A DNA stretch of 6,402 nucleotides, taken from an uncultured Bacteroidota bacterium (GTDB taxonomy: Bacteria > Bacteroidota > Bacteroidia > Chitinophagales > Chitinophagaceae). The stretch covers positions 1 through 6,402 of the forward strand of contig CAIJZF010000415.1 of assembly GCA_903825095.1 (NCBI GenBank). The letters are read 5' to 3'. The notes beneath the pieces were generated by a model. It was not told where the DNA came from and did not search any database. It worked only from the letters and a program-made list of their open reading frames with translations. Below are positions 1 to 6,402 of the stretch, piece by piece (position 1 is the first letter of the stretch; each line of letters begins with the position of its first letter). The position numbers were made by a program, and so were the translations under genes.

Positions 1-270
1 ATTCTCTAAAGCTATCCAAGGGTTTAATAAAGTTAGTTTCTCTAGTGATACAGATTGTTTTGAAAAAACAGATAGAATTTCTTGTTTCATGGATTCTGTA
101 TAGGGAACCGTTGTAAATTTCAACAAAGAAAAATGGGTGTTTTTTCCTGAACCCTTCATCTCGCATAATGCAATATCGAGGCCATCCATGGAAGTACCAC
201 TCATTAAACCCAGTATTATTCTACTAGGTTTTTGAGCTATTTCATATAGTTTCTTAATACTGGGATGCAT
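1..270 (-). CDS. anmK: Anhydro-N-acetylmuramic acid kinase AnmK (5' part, cut by window edge)
   Basis: The first 90 residues are present; the reading frame is still open at base 1, so roughly three quarters of a usual 350-400 residue protein is missing. Residues 21-35 read GLMSGTSMDGLDIAL, the ATP-binding signature (MSGTSxDGxD) that defines the AnmK family of the ASKHA fold. Known members phosphorylate 1,6-anhydro-MurNAc in the cytoplasm while opening its anhydro ring, giving MurNAc-6-phosphate for peptidoglycan recycling. I place the start at the ATG at 268-270, which leaves about 20 residues before the signature, a length I recall from Bacteroidota homologues. The frame stays open upstream to another ATG at 385-387, which would add 39 residues including a short hydrophobic stretch. 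I disfavour this because it would fill nearly the whole divergent spacer. The gene is divergent from the oxidoreductase at 400. Family assignment is firm; the start is less so. Confidence 0.9.
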   Translation of the reverse strand, partial: MHPSIKKLYEIAQKPSRIILGLMSGTSMDGLDIALCEMKGSGKNTHFSLLKFTTVPYTESMKQEILSVFSKQSVSLEKLTLLNPWIALEN

Positions 271-274
271 ATAC

Positions 275-308
275 CAAAGATACGAAATGGGCTTGTAAAT
301 GCTACCAA
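275..308 (-). promoter_or_regulatory. Candidate Bacteroidota-type promoter for anmK
   Basis: On the minus strand TATCTTTG (282-275) is an exact match to the Bacteroidota -7 consensus TAnnTTTG. A TTG lies at 308-306, 23 bp upstream, inside the TTG-N17-23-TAnnTTTG range described for this phylum. Transcription would start at or within a few bases of the ATG at 270, implying a very short or absent leader. The full TTTG form of the upstream element is not present, and the motif is short enough to occur by chance in AT-rich DNA. Confidence 0.4.
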
Positions 309-399
309 TTAACAGCAATATGCCAATTTTCCACACCCTTCTAAAAGCCTTCAAATTCAATGTCTTATAGTGTAACTTTACCTTCATTAAACAATAGCT

Positions 400-1416
400 A
401 TGCTTAAAGTGGGTGTGTTTGGAGTGGGGCATTTGGGTAAATACCATTTGAATAATTGGAAAGAAATTCCTGAGGTAAGTATAGTGGGGTTTTTTGATCC
501 CAATAATGATAACGCCAAAGAAGTAGAGAAAACCTATGGCTTGAAAAGGTTTATGGACGAAGAAGCCTTAACTGCTGCCTGTGACATAATAGATATTGTC
601 ACTCCTACCCAACATCATTTTCCTGTTTGTGAAATGGCTATTAAAATGGGGAAGCATGTTTTTGTAGAAAAACCGATGGCCAATACCATTGAAGAAGGTA
701 AGGCCATTGTAAACATGGTGAAAGAGGCCAATGTGAAATTACAAGTAGGCCATGTTGAAAGATTTAACCCTGCTTATACTGCATTAAAAAATGCATCACT
801 CAACCCTTTGTTTATTGAAGTACACCGTTTAGCGCAGTTTAATCCAAGAGGCACTGAAGTAAGTGTCATTTTCGATTTAATGATTCACGATATTGATATT
901 ATTTTAAGTATTGTAAAAAGTGATATTAAAAATATTTCTGCAAGTGGTGTGGCCGTATTAACCGACACCCCTGATATTGCTAACGTAAGAATAGAATTCA
1001 ACAATGGATGCGTAGCTAATTTAACAAGTAGTAGAATTAGCATGAAAAAAATGCGCAAAATAAGATTGTTCCAAAAAGACGCCTATATAGGTATTGACTT
1101 TTTAGAAAAAAATACTGAAATAATTAAATTGAAAAAGCCAGAAGATCCTGAAACTTTTTCTTTTGATATTGAAACGCACCAGGGCACTAAAACTATTTCT
1201 ATAGAGAACCCCGTCATTGAAGATGGCAATGCTATTAAAGCCGAACTAAGTAGTTTTGTACATTCTATTTTAAACAATGAAACCCCAGTGGTGAGTGAGA
1301 TTGATGGCTTTTTAGCCATGGAAGTAGCCCATCAAATTTTAGAGAAAATTGGAAAGAGTAGTTCTATGTTAAAGGATGGAACAGAAGCGAATGAGCCCCT
1401 GCCGCTGGAAGATTAA
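400..1416 (+). CDS. Gfo/Idh/MocA-family NAD(P)-dependent oxidoreductase
   Basis: A complete 338-residue protein, normal length for this family of cytoplasmic sugar or nucleotide-sugar dehydrogenases. The N-terminal Rossmann fold shows GVGHLG at residues 8-13 and the strand ending FFDP at 31-34. The family EKP motif is at 90-92 (K91 being the usual catalytic lysine), followed by VGHVERFNP at 116-124. The substrate-domain acid/histidine motif appears as D159, H163, D164 and D166. The ATG at 400 is the first possible start, since an in-frame TAA lies at 388-390; no Shine-Dalgarno sequence is visible. It ends in tandem stops (TAATAA) and converges on ispD across 41 AT-rich bases in which I see no GC-rich terminator. 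The substrate is not known. VGHVERFNP and the envelope-gene setting would suit a nucleotide-sugar dehydrogenase of the GnnA/WlbA kind, but that is inference. A weak -7-like TAACTTTA lies at 373-380. Confidence 0.9.
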   Translation: MLKVGVFGVGHLGKYHLNNWKEIPEVSIVGFFDPNNDNAKEVEKTYGLKRFMDEEALTAACDIIDIVTPTQHHFPVCEMAIKMGKHVFVEKPMANTIEEGKAIVNMVKEANVKLQVGHVERFNPAYTALKNASLNPLFIEVHRLAQFNPRGTEVSVIFDLMIHDIDIILSIVKSDIKNISASGVAVLTDTPDIANVRIEFNNGCVANLTSSRISMKKMRKIRLFQKDAYIGIDFLEKNTEIIKLKKPEDPETFSFDIETHQGTKTISIENPVIEDGNAIKAELSSFVHSILNNETPVVSEIDGFLAMEVAHQILEKIGKSSSMLKDGTEANEPLPLED

Positions 1417-1457
1417 TAAAATATCACTAATTAAATTAATAGAATTTTAAAACCTAA

Positions 1458-2138
1458 CTAAGAAAAACGCTTGGTTAAAATATAATTCGCAATGGCCATA
1501 TCTAAGGGCCTAGTAATTTTTATATTTTCGAACTCCCCTTCTACTAAAAATACGGGCAGCCCACTAGCTTCTACTACATTAGCTTCATCGGTAAAAGAAG
1601 CCTGATAGTTTTGTTCAAAAGCTTTTAATAATATTTCAGACTGAAAAGTTTGAGGGGTTTGAATAAGCATAACATCCTCTCTGTTTATTAAATGATGTTT
1701 CTCCCCTTCCATAAGACGAATGGTATCGGTGGCAGATACAGCAGGAATAGCAGAGCCTTTTTCTACTGCTTGCTGATAACATCTTTGCACTAAGGCAGGA
1801 GTAAGTAAGCACCTTACTGCATCGTGCACAAATACGATAGCGCTTTGAGATACTTTGGTTAAGCCATTTTTCACCGACTGAAAACGAGTTTCACCACCTG
1901 CCACAAAATGAAAAGTATTTTTAAAATTATTTTTTCCGATTATTTTTTTCCCTTCTCCAATATATACTTCTGGAAGTACAATCACCAATTCAATATCAGA
2001 AAAAGCGGTAATAAACTGGTCAATAGTGTGTAAGAGTATAGCCTTATGCTCAATTTCTAAAAATTGCTTAGGTACTACAGAACCCATTCTCTGACCCGTT
2101 CCCCCCGCTACTATAATGGCTATTTTTTTGGAATACAT
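1458..2138 (-). CDS. ispD: 2-C-methyl-D-erythritol 4-phosphate cytidylyltransferase IspD
   Basis: A complete 226-residue protein, typical for IspD. It joins CTP to MEP to give CDP-methylerythritol, the third step of the MEP route to isopentenyl diphosphate, in the cytoplasm. The nucleotide-binding loop is AGGTGQRMG (11-19) followed by PKQ (23-25), which supplies the transition-state arginine and lysine (R17, K24). GGETRFQSV is at 81-89, VHDAVR at 104-109 with metal/CTP aspartate D106 and R109, TPQTF at 161-165, TDEA at 183-186, and NIKITRPLD at 205-213 with K207. R153 sits where E. coli IspD has its MEP-binding R157, which favours IspD over the related TarI ribitol-phosphate enzymes. It is the last gene of the minus-strand cluster, 42 bp after the heptose kinase, and probably shares its transcript. 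Two near-identical poly-A codon tracts lie at 1926-1951, but the frame is intact. Confidence 0.95.
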   Translation of the reverse strand: MYSKKIAIIVAGGTGQRMGSVVPKQFLEIEHKAILLHTIDQFITAFSDIELVIVLPEVYIGEGKKIIGKNNFKNTFHFVAGGETRFQSVKNGLTKVSQSAIVFVHDAVRCLLTPALVQRCYQQAVEKGSAIPAVSATDTIRLMEGEKHHLINREDVMLIQTPQTFQSEILLKAFEQNYQASFTDEANVVEASGLPVFLVEGEFENIKITRPLDMAIANYILTKRFS

Positions 2139-2180
2139 ACTAAATATTAATCTAAAATTTACGCTTCTTAATTATACTAA

Positions 2181-3179
2181 TTATTTGGCTAACAACTTAA
2201 TCGCTTCTGCTTCTAAGTCTTTTTTGTTAATAGGTGCTGTACCTACTAATTCACAAACCATGCCTCCTGCTATATTAGAAATCTCAGCAGCCAAACTCAT
2301 ATTTTTAGTAGCAGCATACACCAAACTTGCCACAGCTATCACTGTATCTCCTGCCCCACTTACATCGGCTATATTTCGAATATGGGTAGGAATTAATGCA
2401 TGCTTACTAGCTGTTTCATAATATACTCCATGCTCAGATAAAGTAATAAATGAAATTTCATGTCCTAAACTTTTTTGTAAAGACTTATGCACTTGCTGCA
2501 TACTTTTTTCATCCACAGTATCAATAGCTATTTTTAACCCTTCTTTTACCTCTTTTAAATTGGGTTTAAAAATGGTACAACCTTTATAGGCTAAAAAGTT
2601 TTTTTGTTTTGGATCAACTGCAGTAGGAATACCCTGGGTTTTGCAATAATCAATAACAGTAGTAATAACTCTTTCCGATAAAACTCCTTTATTATAGTCT
2701 TCTAAAATAATTAAAGCAGGTTTTTCCTTGTTCACATATTCTATAAAGTTCGCTATGAGCTGGTCTTCCTCTTTAGTATTAATATCATTGGTGTCTTCAT
2801 GGTCTAAACGCATCATTTGCTGATTACGTCCCATCACCCTTACTTTATTAGTAGTCACACGTGTATCGGTTGCAATAATATAATTGGTATTAATGCCTTG
2901 CTTTTTTAATAATTGTTCCAAGTCGGCACCTTCTGTATCCTTACCAATAACAGCAAACAAAGTTGTAGGTGCTCCTAGGGAGCAAAGGTTTAAAGCTACA
3001 TTCGCAGCTCCTCCCACTCTTATTTCTTTTCTTTGAAGTGATACAATAGGCACGGGTGCTTCTGGCGAAATACGGTCTACAAATCCCCACCAATAGGTGT
3101 CAAGCATAATATCTCCTACCACCCCAATTTTGGTGCTAGATAAACTAGTAAATAACTGCTGTATTTCTCTTGCTTCCAT
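2181..3179 (-). CDS. rfaE1: D-glycero-beta-D-manno-heptose-7-phosphate kinase (stand-alone RfaE1/HldA)
   Basis: A complete 332-residue PfkB/ribokinase-family kinase. It matches the kinase half of E. coli HldE, which phosphorylates heptose 7-phosphate at C1 on the way to ADP-heptose for lipopolysaccharide. Visible marks are VGDIMLD (21-27), the heptose-kinase signature VDRISPEAPVPIV (34-46), GGAANVALN (56-64), EDYNKG (160-165), DPKxxN (189-194), FKPN (204-207) and the PfkB C-terminal signature SGAGDTV (274-280), with D278 as the expected catalytic base. The protein ends soon after this signature, so the C-terminal cytidylyltransferase-like half of HldE is absent and a separate RfaE2/HldC must be encoded elsewhere if ADP-heptose is made. 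The ATG at 3177-3179 lies 5 bp after the permease stop codon, so translational coupling is likely. An alternative symbol is hldA. Confidence 0.93.
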   Translation of the reverse strand: MEAREIQQLFTSLSSTKIGVVGDIMLDTYWWGFVDRISPEAPVPIVSLQRKEIRVGGAANVALNLCSLGAPTTLFAVIGKDTEGADLEQLLKKQGINTNYIIATDTRVTTNKVRVMGRNQQMMRLDHEDTNDINTKEEDQLIANFIEYVNKEKPALIILEDYNKGVLSERVITTVIDYCKTQGIPTAVDPKQKNFLAYKGCTIFKPNLKEVKEGLKIAIDTVDEKSMQQVHKSLQKSLGHEISFITLSEHGVYYETASKHALIPTHIRNIADVSGAGDTVIAVASLVYAATKNMSLAAEISNIAGGMVCELVGTAPINKKDLEAEAIKLLAK

Positions 3180-3184
3180 GGATA

Positions 3185-4630
3185 TTAAGCCGCTTTTTGA
3201 TTACGTAATGCTATATAATACAAAGGTATGCCCATAAGTGTAATTACCAAGCCCCATAATGAATAGAATGGCTTTGTATACACCAAGCCTATACAGAATA
3301 CTGTAGCCATTACAATGTAAATAGCAGGTAAAACAGGGTAACCAAAGGCTTTATAAGGGCGGGGTAAATTAGGCTCCTTTTTTCTTAATATAAAAATGCC
3401 AATAATGGTAAGTACATAAAATATAACCACAATAAAAGAAACCATGGTTAATAAGTCTCCGTATTTGCCACTTAAACATAATAAACTTGCCACTAAGGCT
3501 TGTATCCATAAGCCATAAGCAGGTACTTCATTCTTATTTAAGGTACCGGCTTTCTTGAAAAATAAACCATCCTTGGCCATGGTATAATACACTCTTGAAC
3601 CTGCAAGAATTAATCCATTATTACATCCAAAAGTTGAAATCATAATCATGACTGCAATAACAATGGTGCCAATATTACCTAAAACTGCATTGGCAGCGGT
3701 AATGGCTACTCTATCATTTTCAGCAAAGGCCATATCGTTTAAAGGAAGTACATATAAGTACATCAAATTCGCACTAATGTAAATTAAGGTCACAATACTG
3801 GTTCCTAAAAATAAACTCAAACCAATATTGCGTTGTGGATTTTTAATCTCTCCTGCAATAAAAGTTACATTGTTCCAAGAATCACTACTAAATATAGAAC
3901 CCACCATAGCAGCCGACATGAGTCCAATTAAGGCAGTCCCTCCTACTGGTACCCAACTATTGGTAATGGTACCATCCAATGCAGTAGTAACAATATTTTG
4001 TTTGGCTGCAAATGCATTGGTCCAATTAATATCCCAGTAATTATTTTTAGCAAATAAAAAACCAACTACAATTAAACCAAACAAAGAAATAAGTTTAGTA
4101 AAAGTGAAAGTGTTTTGTATAATTTTTCCTTCCTTCACCCCTCTTGTATTGGTATAGGTTAAAAATAGTATTAAACAAATAGCTAAAATTTGTGCTGCAG
4201 ATATTTGAATAAAGCCCAGATCGGCAATGATATTAGTTTCACCTACAGAAGGAATTAAATAAGCGGTGAACTTACTAAAGGCTACTGCCACAGCAGCAAT
4301 AGTAGCTGTTTGTATGACGGAGAAAAAACTCCATCCAAATAAGAAAGCGACTAAGGGATTATAGGCTTTTTGTAAGTAAACATACTGCCCTCCTGCTTTT
4401 GGATACATGGCACTTAACTCACCATAGCTTACAGCTGCTGTAATGGTCATAAAGCCAGTAATCAGCCATGCGGTAATTAACCAACCTGCACTACCCACAT
4501 ACCTGGTAATTTCACTACTTACAATAAATATACCAGAACCAATCATTCCCCCTGCTACAATCATAGTAGCATCTAAGGCCCCTAGCCTTGGTTTAAATTC
4601 AGATGTTTCAGCTGTATTGGTTGTTGACAT
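3185..4630 (-). CDS. APC-superfamily amino acid permease
   Basis: A complete 481-residue inner-membrane protein with about twelve hydrophobic segments, the normal length and build of an amino acid/polyamine/organocation transporter (AA_permease_2 type, LAT/SLC7-like). The first helix carries GMIGSGIF (28-35), the broken-helix substrate site of the family. Further family marks are PKAGGQYVYL (77-86), GEIKNPQRNIG (260-270), RVYYTMAKDGLFF (346-358) and RPYKAFGYPVLP (434-445) before the last two helices. The substrate amino acid, and whether it works by exchange or proton symport, cannot be read from the sequence. It is the first gene of the minus-strand cluster; rfaE1 starts 5 bp after its stop. 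A short direct repeat lies just upstream of its start at 4628-4630. I see no clear TAnnTTTG promoter between it and the terminator upstream. Its pairing with heptose and isoprenoid genes has no obvious metabolic logic. Confidence 0.93.
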   Translation of the reverse strand: MSTTNTAETSEFKPRLGALDATMIVAGGMIGSGIFIVSSEITRYVGSAGWLITAWLITGFMTITAAVSYGELSAMYPKAGGQYVYLQKAYNPLVAFLFGWSFFSVIQTATIAAVAVAFSKFTAYLIPSVGETNIIADLGFIQISAAQILAICLILFLTYTNTRGVKEGKIIQNTFTFTKLISLFGLIVVGFLFAKNNYWDINWTNAFAAKQNIVTTALDGTITNSWVPVGGTALIGLMSAAMVGSIFSSDSWNNVTFIAGEIKNPQRNIGLSLFLGTSIVTLIYISANLMYLYVLPLNDMAFAENDRVAITAANAVLGNIGTIVIAVMIMISTFGCNNGLILAGSRVYYTMAKDGLFFKKAGTLNKNEVPAYGLWIQALVASLLCLSGKYGDLLTMVSFIVVIFYVLTIIGIFILRKKEPNLPRPYKAFGYPVLPAIYIVMATVFCIGLVYTKPFYSLWGLVITLMGIPLYYIALRNQKAA

Positions 4631-4643
4631 AGTTGTATAGTTT

Positions 4644-4671
4644 TTAGTTCTAGCGTTCTTAGTTTAGCGTT
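4644..4671. repeat. Imperfect tandem direct repeat in the permease leader
   Basis: On the plus strand TTAGTTCTAGCGTT (4644-4657) is followed, after one C, by TTAGTTTAGCGTT (4659-4671). The two copies differ only by one C inserted in the first. The repeat ends 14 bp upstream of the permease ATG (4628-4630 on the minus strand), where a promoter, a regulator-binding site or the mRNA leader would lie. It may be a paired half-site, or simply a slippage duplication; nothing else in the window repeats the unit. Confidence 0.7.
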
Positions 4672-4683
4672 ATTGTAGTAAGT

Positions 4684-4717
4684 AAAAAATCCTTCCCGAG
4701 GTTCTGGGGAAGGATTT
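4684..4717 (-). terminator. Intrinsic terminator after the Skp/OmpH-family gene
   Basis: An 11-bp perfect stem pairs AAATCCTTCCC (4687-4697) with GGGAAGGATTT (4707-4717) around a 9-base loop. Read on the minus strand, the stem runs into six consecutive T (4689-4684), the layout of a rho-independent terminator. It begins 8 bp past the stop codon of the chaperone gene. The plus-strand side has no T-run, so it acts in the minus direction and separates the chaperone from the permease cluster. Confidence 0.88.
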
Positions 4718-4725
4718 AAGTTAAG

Positions 4726-5301
4726 TTATTTTTTTGAAATATGTTCCGAATTCAGCCCCTTAATAATATCGGATGTGATATCGTAAGCAGTGTCTTTGTA
4801 ATACATTAAATCGGCATTGCTTGAAAATATATAGGCAAACTCTTTATTCTTATTATACTTTTCTAAAAAGAGTTCAATCTTCTTTTTTACTTCTTGTAAA
4901 CGCTTAAAACTTTCTTCTTGTAATTCTTGAGATAATTGTTGCTCTTTATTGGTATAATTTTTTTCTAACTGAGCCAACTCTTGTTGACGACTTCCAATTT
5001 CAGCTTGCGATAAACTACGACCATTTTTTTGTAAGTCTTGGTATTTAGCAGCAAAAGCATTTTTTAAGGCTGTTAACTCTTTTGCATTTTCCATATCCTT
5101 CACTTGTAAAGAAGATTTTACTTCTTTAAAAAACTCGTAACTATTTTGAATAGAGTCAATTTCAAAATAAGCGACCTTGGTACCAGCACCCCCTGATGCA
5201 GAAGCTTTAATAGGCGTAGTGCCACTCGTGAAATGTAGGATGTATAGAATAACTACCGCTACTGCTAAAACACCATTGAAGATCCAAGAATTTGATTTCA
5301 T
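4726..5301 (-). CDS. OmpH/Skp-family periplasmic chaperone
   Basis: A complete 191-residue protein. Residues 7-24 form a hydrophobic segment after a short basic start, so the protein is exported or anchored in the inner membrane facing the periplasm. A possible signal peptidase site follows the AxA at 33-35, but no lipobox cysteine is present. The mature part begins KVAYFEIDSIQNSY (42-55), as in Skp/OmpH proteins. A long charged, Gln/Lys/Glu-rich coiled-coil region spans about 57-145 (the tentacle arms in Skp), and the C-terminal strand and helix FAYIFSSNADLMYYKDTAYD (155-174) is of the form seen in Bacteroidota OmpH proteins. Known Skp trimers hold unfolded outer membrane proteins in transit to the Bam complex. 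The gene lies between two minus-strand terminators, so it is probably transcribed alone, and it is not beside bamA in this window. The family is clear; its exact client set is not. Confidence 0.88.
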   Translation of the reverse strand: MKSNSWIFNGVLAVAVVILYILHFTSGTTPIKASASGGAGTKVAYFEIDSIQNSYEFFKEVKSSLQVKDMENAKELTALKNAFAAKYQDLQKNGRSLSQAEIGSRQQELAQLEKNYTNKEQQLSQELQEESFKRLQEVKKKIELFLEKYNKNKEFAYIFSSNADLMYYKDTAYDITSDIIKGLNSEHISKK

Positions 5302-5352
5302 TTGAAATTTTTAAAATTAAGGAGGATAGAAAATCGCCTAGCCTCTACCCTA

Positions 5353-5387
5353 TAAAAATAGGCAAAATTATAAATCTAGCTACCAAA
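5353..5387 (-). promoter_or_regulatory. Candidate Bacteroidota-type promoter for the Skp/OmpH-family gene
   Basis: Two overlapping -7 candidates lie in the 150-bp spacer on the minus strand. TAATTTTG (5370-5363) is an exact TAnnTTTG match but has no good upstream TTTG at the usual distance. TATTTTTA (5360-5353) has one mismatch but a TTTG (5387-5384) 23 bp upstream. Either gives a leader of about 40-60 bases. A small inverted repeat, CCTAT(AAAA)ATAGG at 5349-5362, overlaps the second. Because rpoC is terminated just upstream, some promoter is needed in this spacer, though which element is used is uncertain. Confidence 0.35.
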
Positions 5388-5395
5388 ATAGACAT

Positions 5396-5431
5396 AAAAA
5401 AAGCAGGAAAAGTCGCCTAATCCTGCTTTTT
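5396..5431 (-). terminator. Intrinsic terminator after rpoC
   Basis: An 11-bp perfect stem pairs AAAAAGCAGGA (5398-5408) with TCCTGCTTTTT (5421-5431) around a 12-base loop. On the minus strand the hairpin ends in a run of seven T (5402-5396). It lies 20 bp past the rpoC stop codon, so it ends the RNA polymerase transcript. The five T on the plus strand could give weak activity in the other direction, but no plus-strand gene reads into it. Confidence 0.9.
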
Positions 5432-5451
5432 AACAAATACTATGTTAATAA

Positions 5452-6402
5452 TTATTCGTCGTCATCAAAGCTCATCGCTTCGCGTGTTGTAGCCAATACC
5501 TCGTATTCTTCTTTGCTACCAACGATTAACTTTTCGAACTCTTTTTGACCAGTTCCTGCTGGGATTAAATGACCTGTAATAACATTCTCTTTTAATCCTA
5601 ACATAAAGTCCACTTTACCTTGTATAGCCGCTTGGCTTAATACTTTAGTGGTTTCTTGGAATGATGCAGCAGAAATCCAGCTTTGAACACCTAATGAAGC
5701 CTTAGTGATACCTAATAATACAGGACGAGCAGTAGCAGGTTTTGCATCACGCACTTCCACTACTTTTTTGTCGGCACGACGTAAGATAGAATTCTCTTCT
5801 CTTAATTCACGCACTGTTACAATTTGACCTGCTTTTAGCTTAGCACTTTCACCTTCATCAGTGACTACTTTCTTATCATAGATACGATCGTTCTCTTCGA
5901 TAAAATCAAAGCGATCTTCTAAATCTTCTTCTAAGAACTTCGTGTCACCTGCATCAACGATTTCTACCTTCTTCATCATTTGACGCACGATCACTTCAAT
6001 ATGCTTATCATTAATTTTTACACCTTGTAAACGATATACCTCTTGAATTTCATTCACCACATATTCTTGCACTGCAAATGGACCTCTGATGGCTAAAATA
6101 TCAGCAGGTGCAATTTGACCGTCAGATAATGGAGAACCTGCTTTAACGAAGTCGCTATCTTGAACCAAGATTTGACGTGTTAAAGGAACCAAGTATTTCT
6201 TCACCATACCGTCTTTAGATTCTACAACAATTTCTCTGTTACCACGCTTGATATTACCAAAAGCAACGATACCATCGATTTCACAAACAATCGCAGGGTT
6301 ACCCGGATTACGTGCTTCGAATAATTCAGTTACACGTGGTAAACCTCCCGTGATATCTCTTAATTTTCCTAATACTCTTGGAATTTTTACAAGTACATGT
6401 CC
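5452..6402 (-). CDS. rpoC: DNA-directed RNA polymerase subunit beta' RpoC (C-terminal 316 residues, cut by window edge)
   Basis: The frame is open from the right edge to the TAA at 5452-5454, so this is the 3' end of a gene whose product is about 1,400 residues. The methionine at 6205-6207 is internal, not a start: the 65 residues before it continue the conserved protein. Counting from the edge, residues 19-31 are [13 protein letters not shown], the conserved segment that follows the trigger-loop region. [12 protein letters not shown] is at 132-143, [15 protein letters not shown] at 241-255 and [17 protein letters not shown] at 269-285; these last blocks form the C-terminal region that packs near the secondary channel and omega. 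The tail ends in acidic SFDDDE. The subunit is part of the core transcription enzyme, normally downstream of rpoB. A strong terminator follows at 5396-5431, so the chaperone gene beyond it is not an obvious part of the same unit. Confidence 0.97.
   Translation of the reverse strand, partial: GHVLVKIPRVLGKLRDITGGLPRVTELFEARNPGNPAIVCEIDGIVAFGNIKRGNREIVVESKDGMVKKYLVPLTRQILVQDSDFVKAGSPLSDGQIAPADILAIRGPFAVQEYVVNEIQEVYRLQGVKINDKHIEVIVRQMMKKVEIVDAGDTKFLEEDLEDRFDFIEENDRIYDKKVVTDEGESAKLKAGQIVTVRELREENSILRRADKKVVEVRDAKPATARPVLLGITKASLGVQSWISAASFQETTKVLSQAAIQGKVDFMLGLKENVITGHLIPAGTGQKEFEKLIVGSKEEYEVLATTREAMSFDDDE

Noticed and set aside
1417..1457. Possible terminator between the convergent oxidoreductase and ispD genes
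   Set aside because: The 41 bases are almost all A/T with only weak AT palindromes and no GC stem followed by a T-run.
2116..2421. Plus-strand open frame overlapping ispD and rfaE1
   Set aside because: It lies antisense to two clear genes, its protein resembles nothing I recognise, and it has no start signal. The same applies to the open frames at 1083-1319, 3828-4040 and 4443-4640.
1458..3179. IspD and the heptose kinase as a nucleotide-heptose pathway, with IspD acting as the missing nucleotidyltransferase
   Set aside because: All IspD motifs are present, including the arginine at the MEP-binding position, so the canonical function explains the gene fully.
5317..5328. Perfect Shine-Dalgarno-like AAGGAGG on the plus strand in the rpoC/chaperone spacer
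   Set aside because: No ATG lies at a suitable distance and no plus-strand reading frame follows; on the transcribed minus strand it reads as its complement. Most likely coincidence.
5334..5419. TCGCCTA occurring twice (5334-5340 and 5413-5419) in the same spacer
   Set aside because: Only seven bases, one copy in a terminator loop, with no third copy or symmetric arrangement.
6205..6207. ATG as the start of a 251-residue stand-alone protein
   Set aside because: The frame is open through to the window edge and the upstream residues are the conserved RpoC segment [13 protein letters not shown], so this methionine is internal.

Overview
The window looks like an ordinary, AT-rich chromosomal segment from a member of the Bacteroidota, most likely the Chitinophagia/Sphingobacteriia side. 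The case for this is threefold. The proteins have Bacteroidota-type sequences: an RpoC tail, a Skp/OmpH protein with an N-terminal hydrophobic anchor, and a stand-alone heptose-7-phosphate kinase. Gene starts lack clear Shine-Dalgarno sequences. Candidate promoters resemble the Bacteroidota TAnnTTTG -7 element. The presence of IspD indicates the MEP (non-mevalonate) isoprenoid route. The lineage below phylum is an inference.

Layout from left to right: the 5' part of anmK (minus strand, cut by the left edge) diverges across a short spacer from a Gfo/Idh/MocA-family NAD(P)-dependent oxidoreductase (plus strand). That gene converges on a three-gene minus-strand cluster, which in transcription order is an APC-family amino acid permease, the heptose-7-phosphate kinase rfaE1/hldA, and ispD. 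The spacers inside this cluster are 5 and 42 bp. Upstream of it lies a Skp/OmpH-family periplasmic chaperone gene, also minus strand, with an intrinsic terminator on each side, so it is probably its own transcription unit. The right end holds the last 316 residues of RpoC (RNA polymerase beta'), minus strand, running off the window and followed by a strong terminator. There is no stretch longer than about 150 bp without a gene.

Many of the genes serve the cell envelope: AnmK recycles peptidoglycan anhydro-sugars, RfaE1 supplies heptose for lipopolysaccharide or surface glycans, IspD feeds undecaprenyl and quinone synthesis, and Skp escorts outer membrane proteins. The oxidoreductase may act on a nucleotide sugar, but its substrate cannot be read from the sequence. 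I see no mobile element, CRISPR array, tRNA, rRNA or defence system, and nothing here that looks like a previously undescribed system. The points worth a second look are start-site, promoter and repeat details plus the unassigned oxidoreductase.
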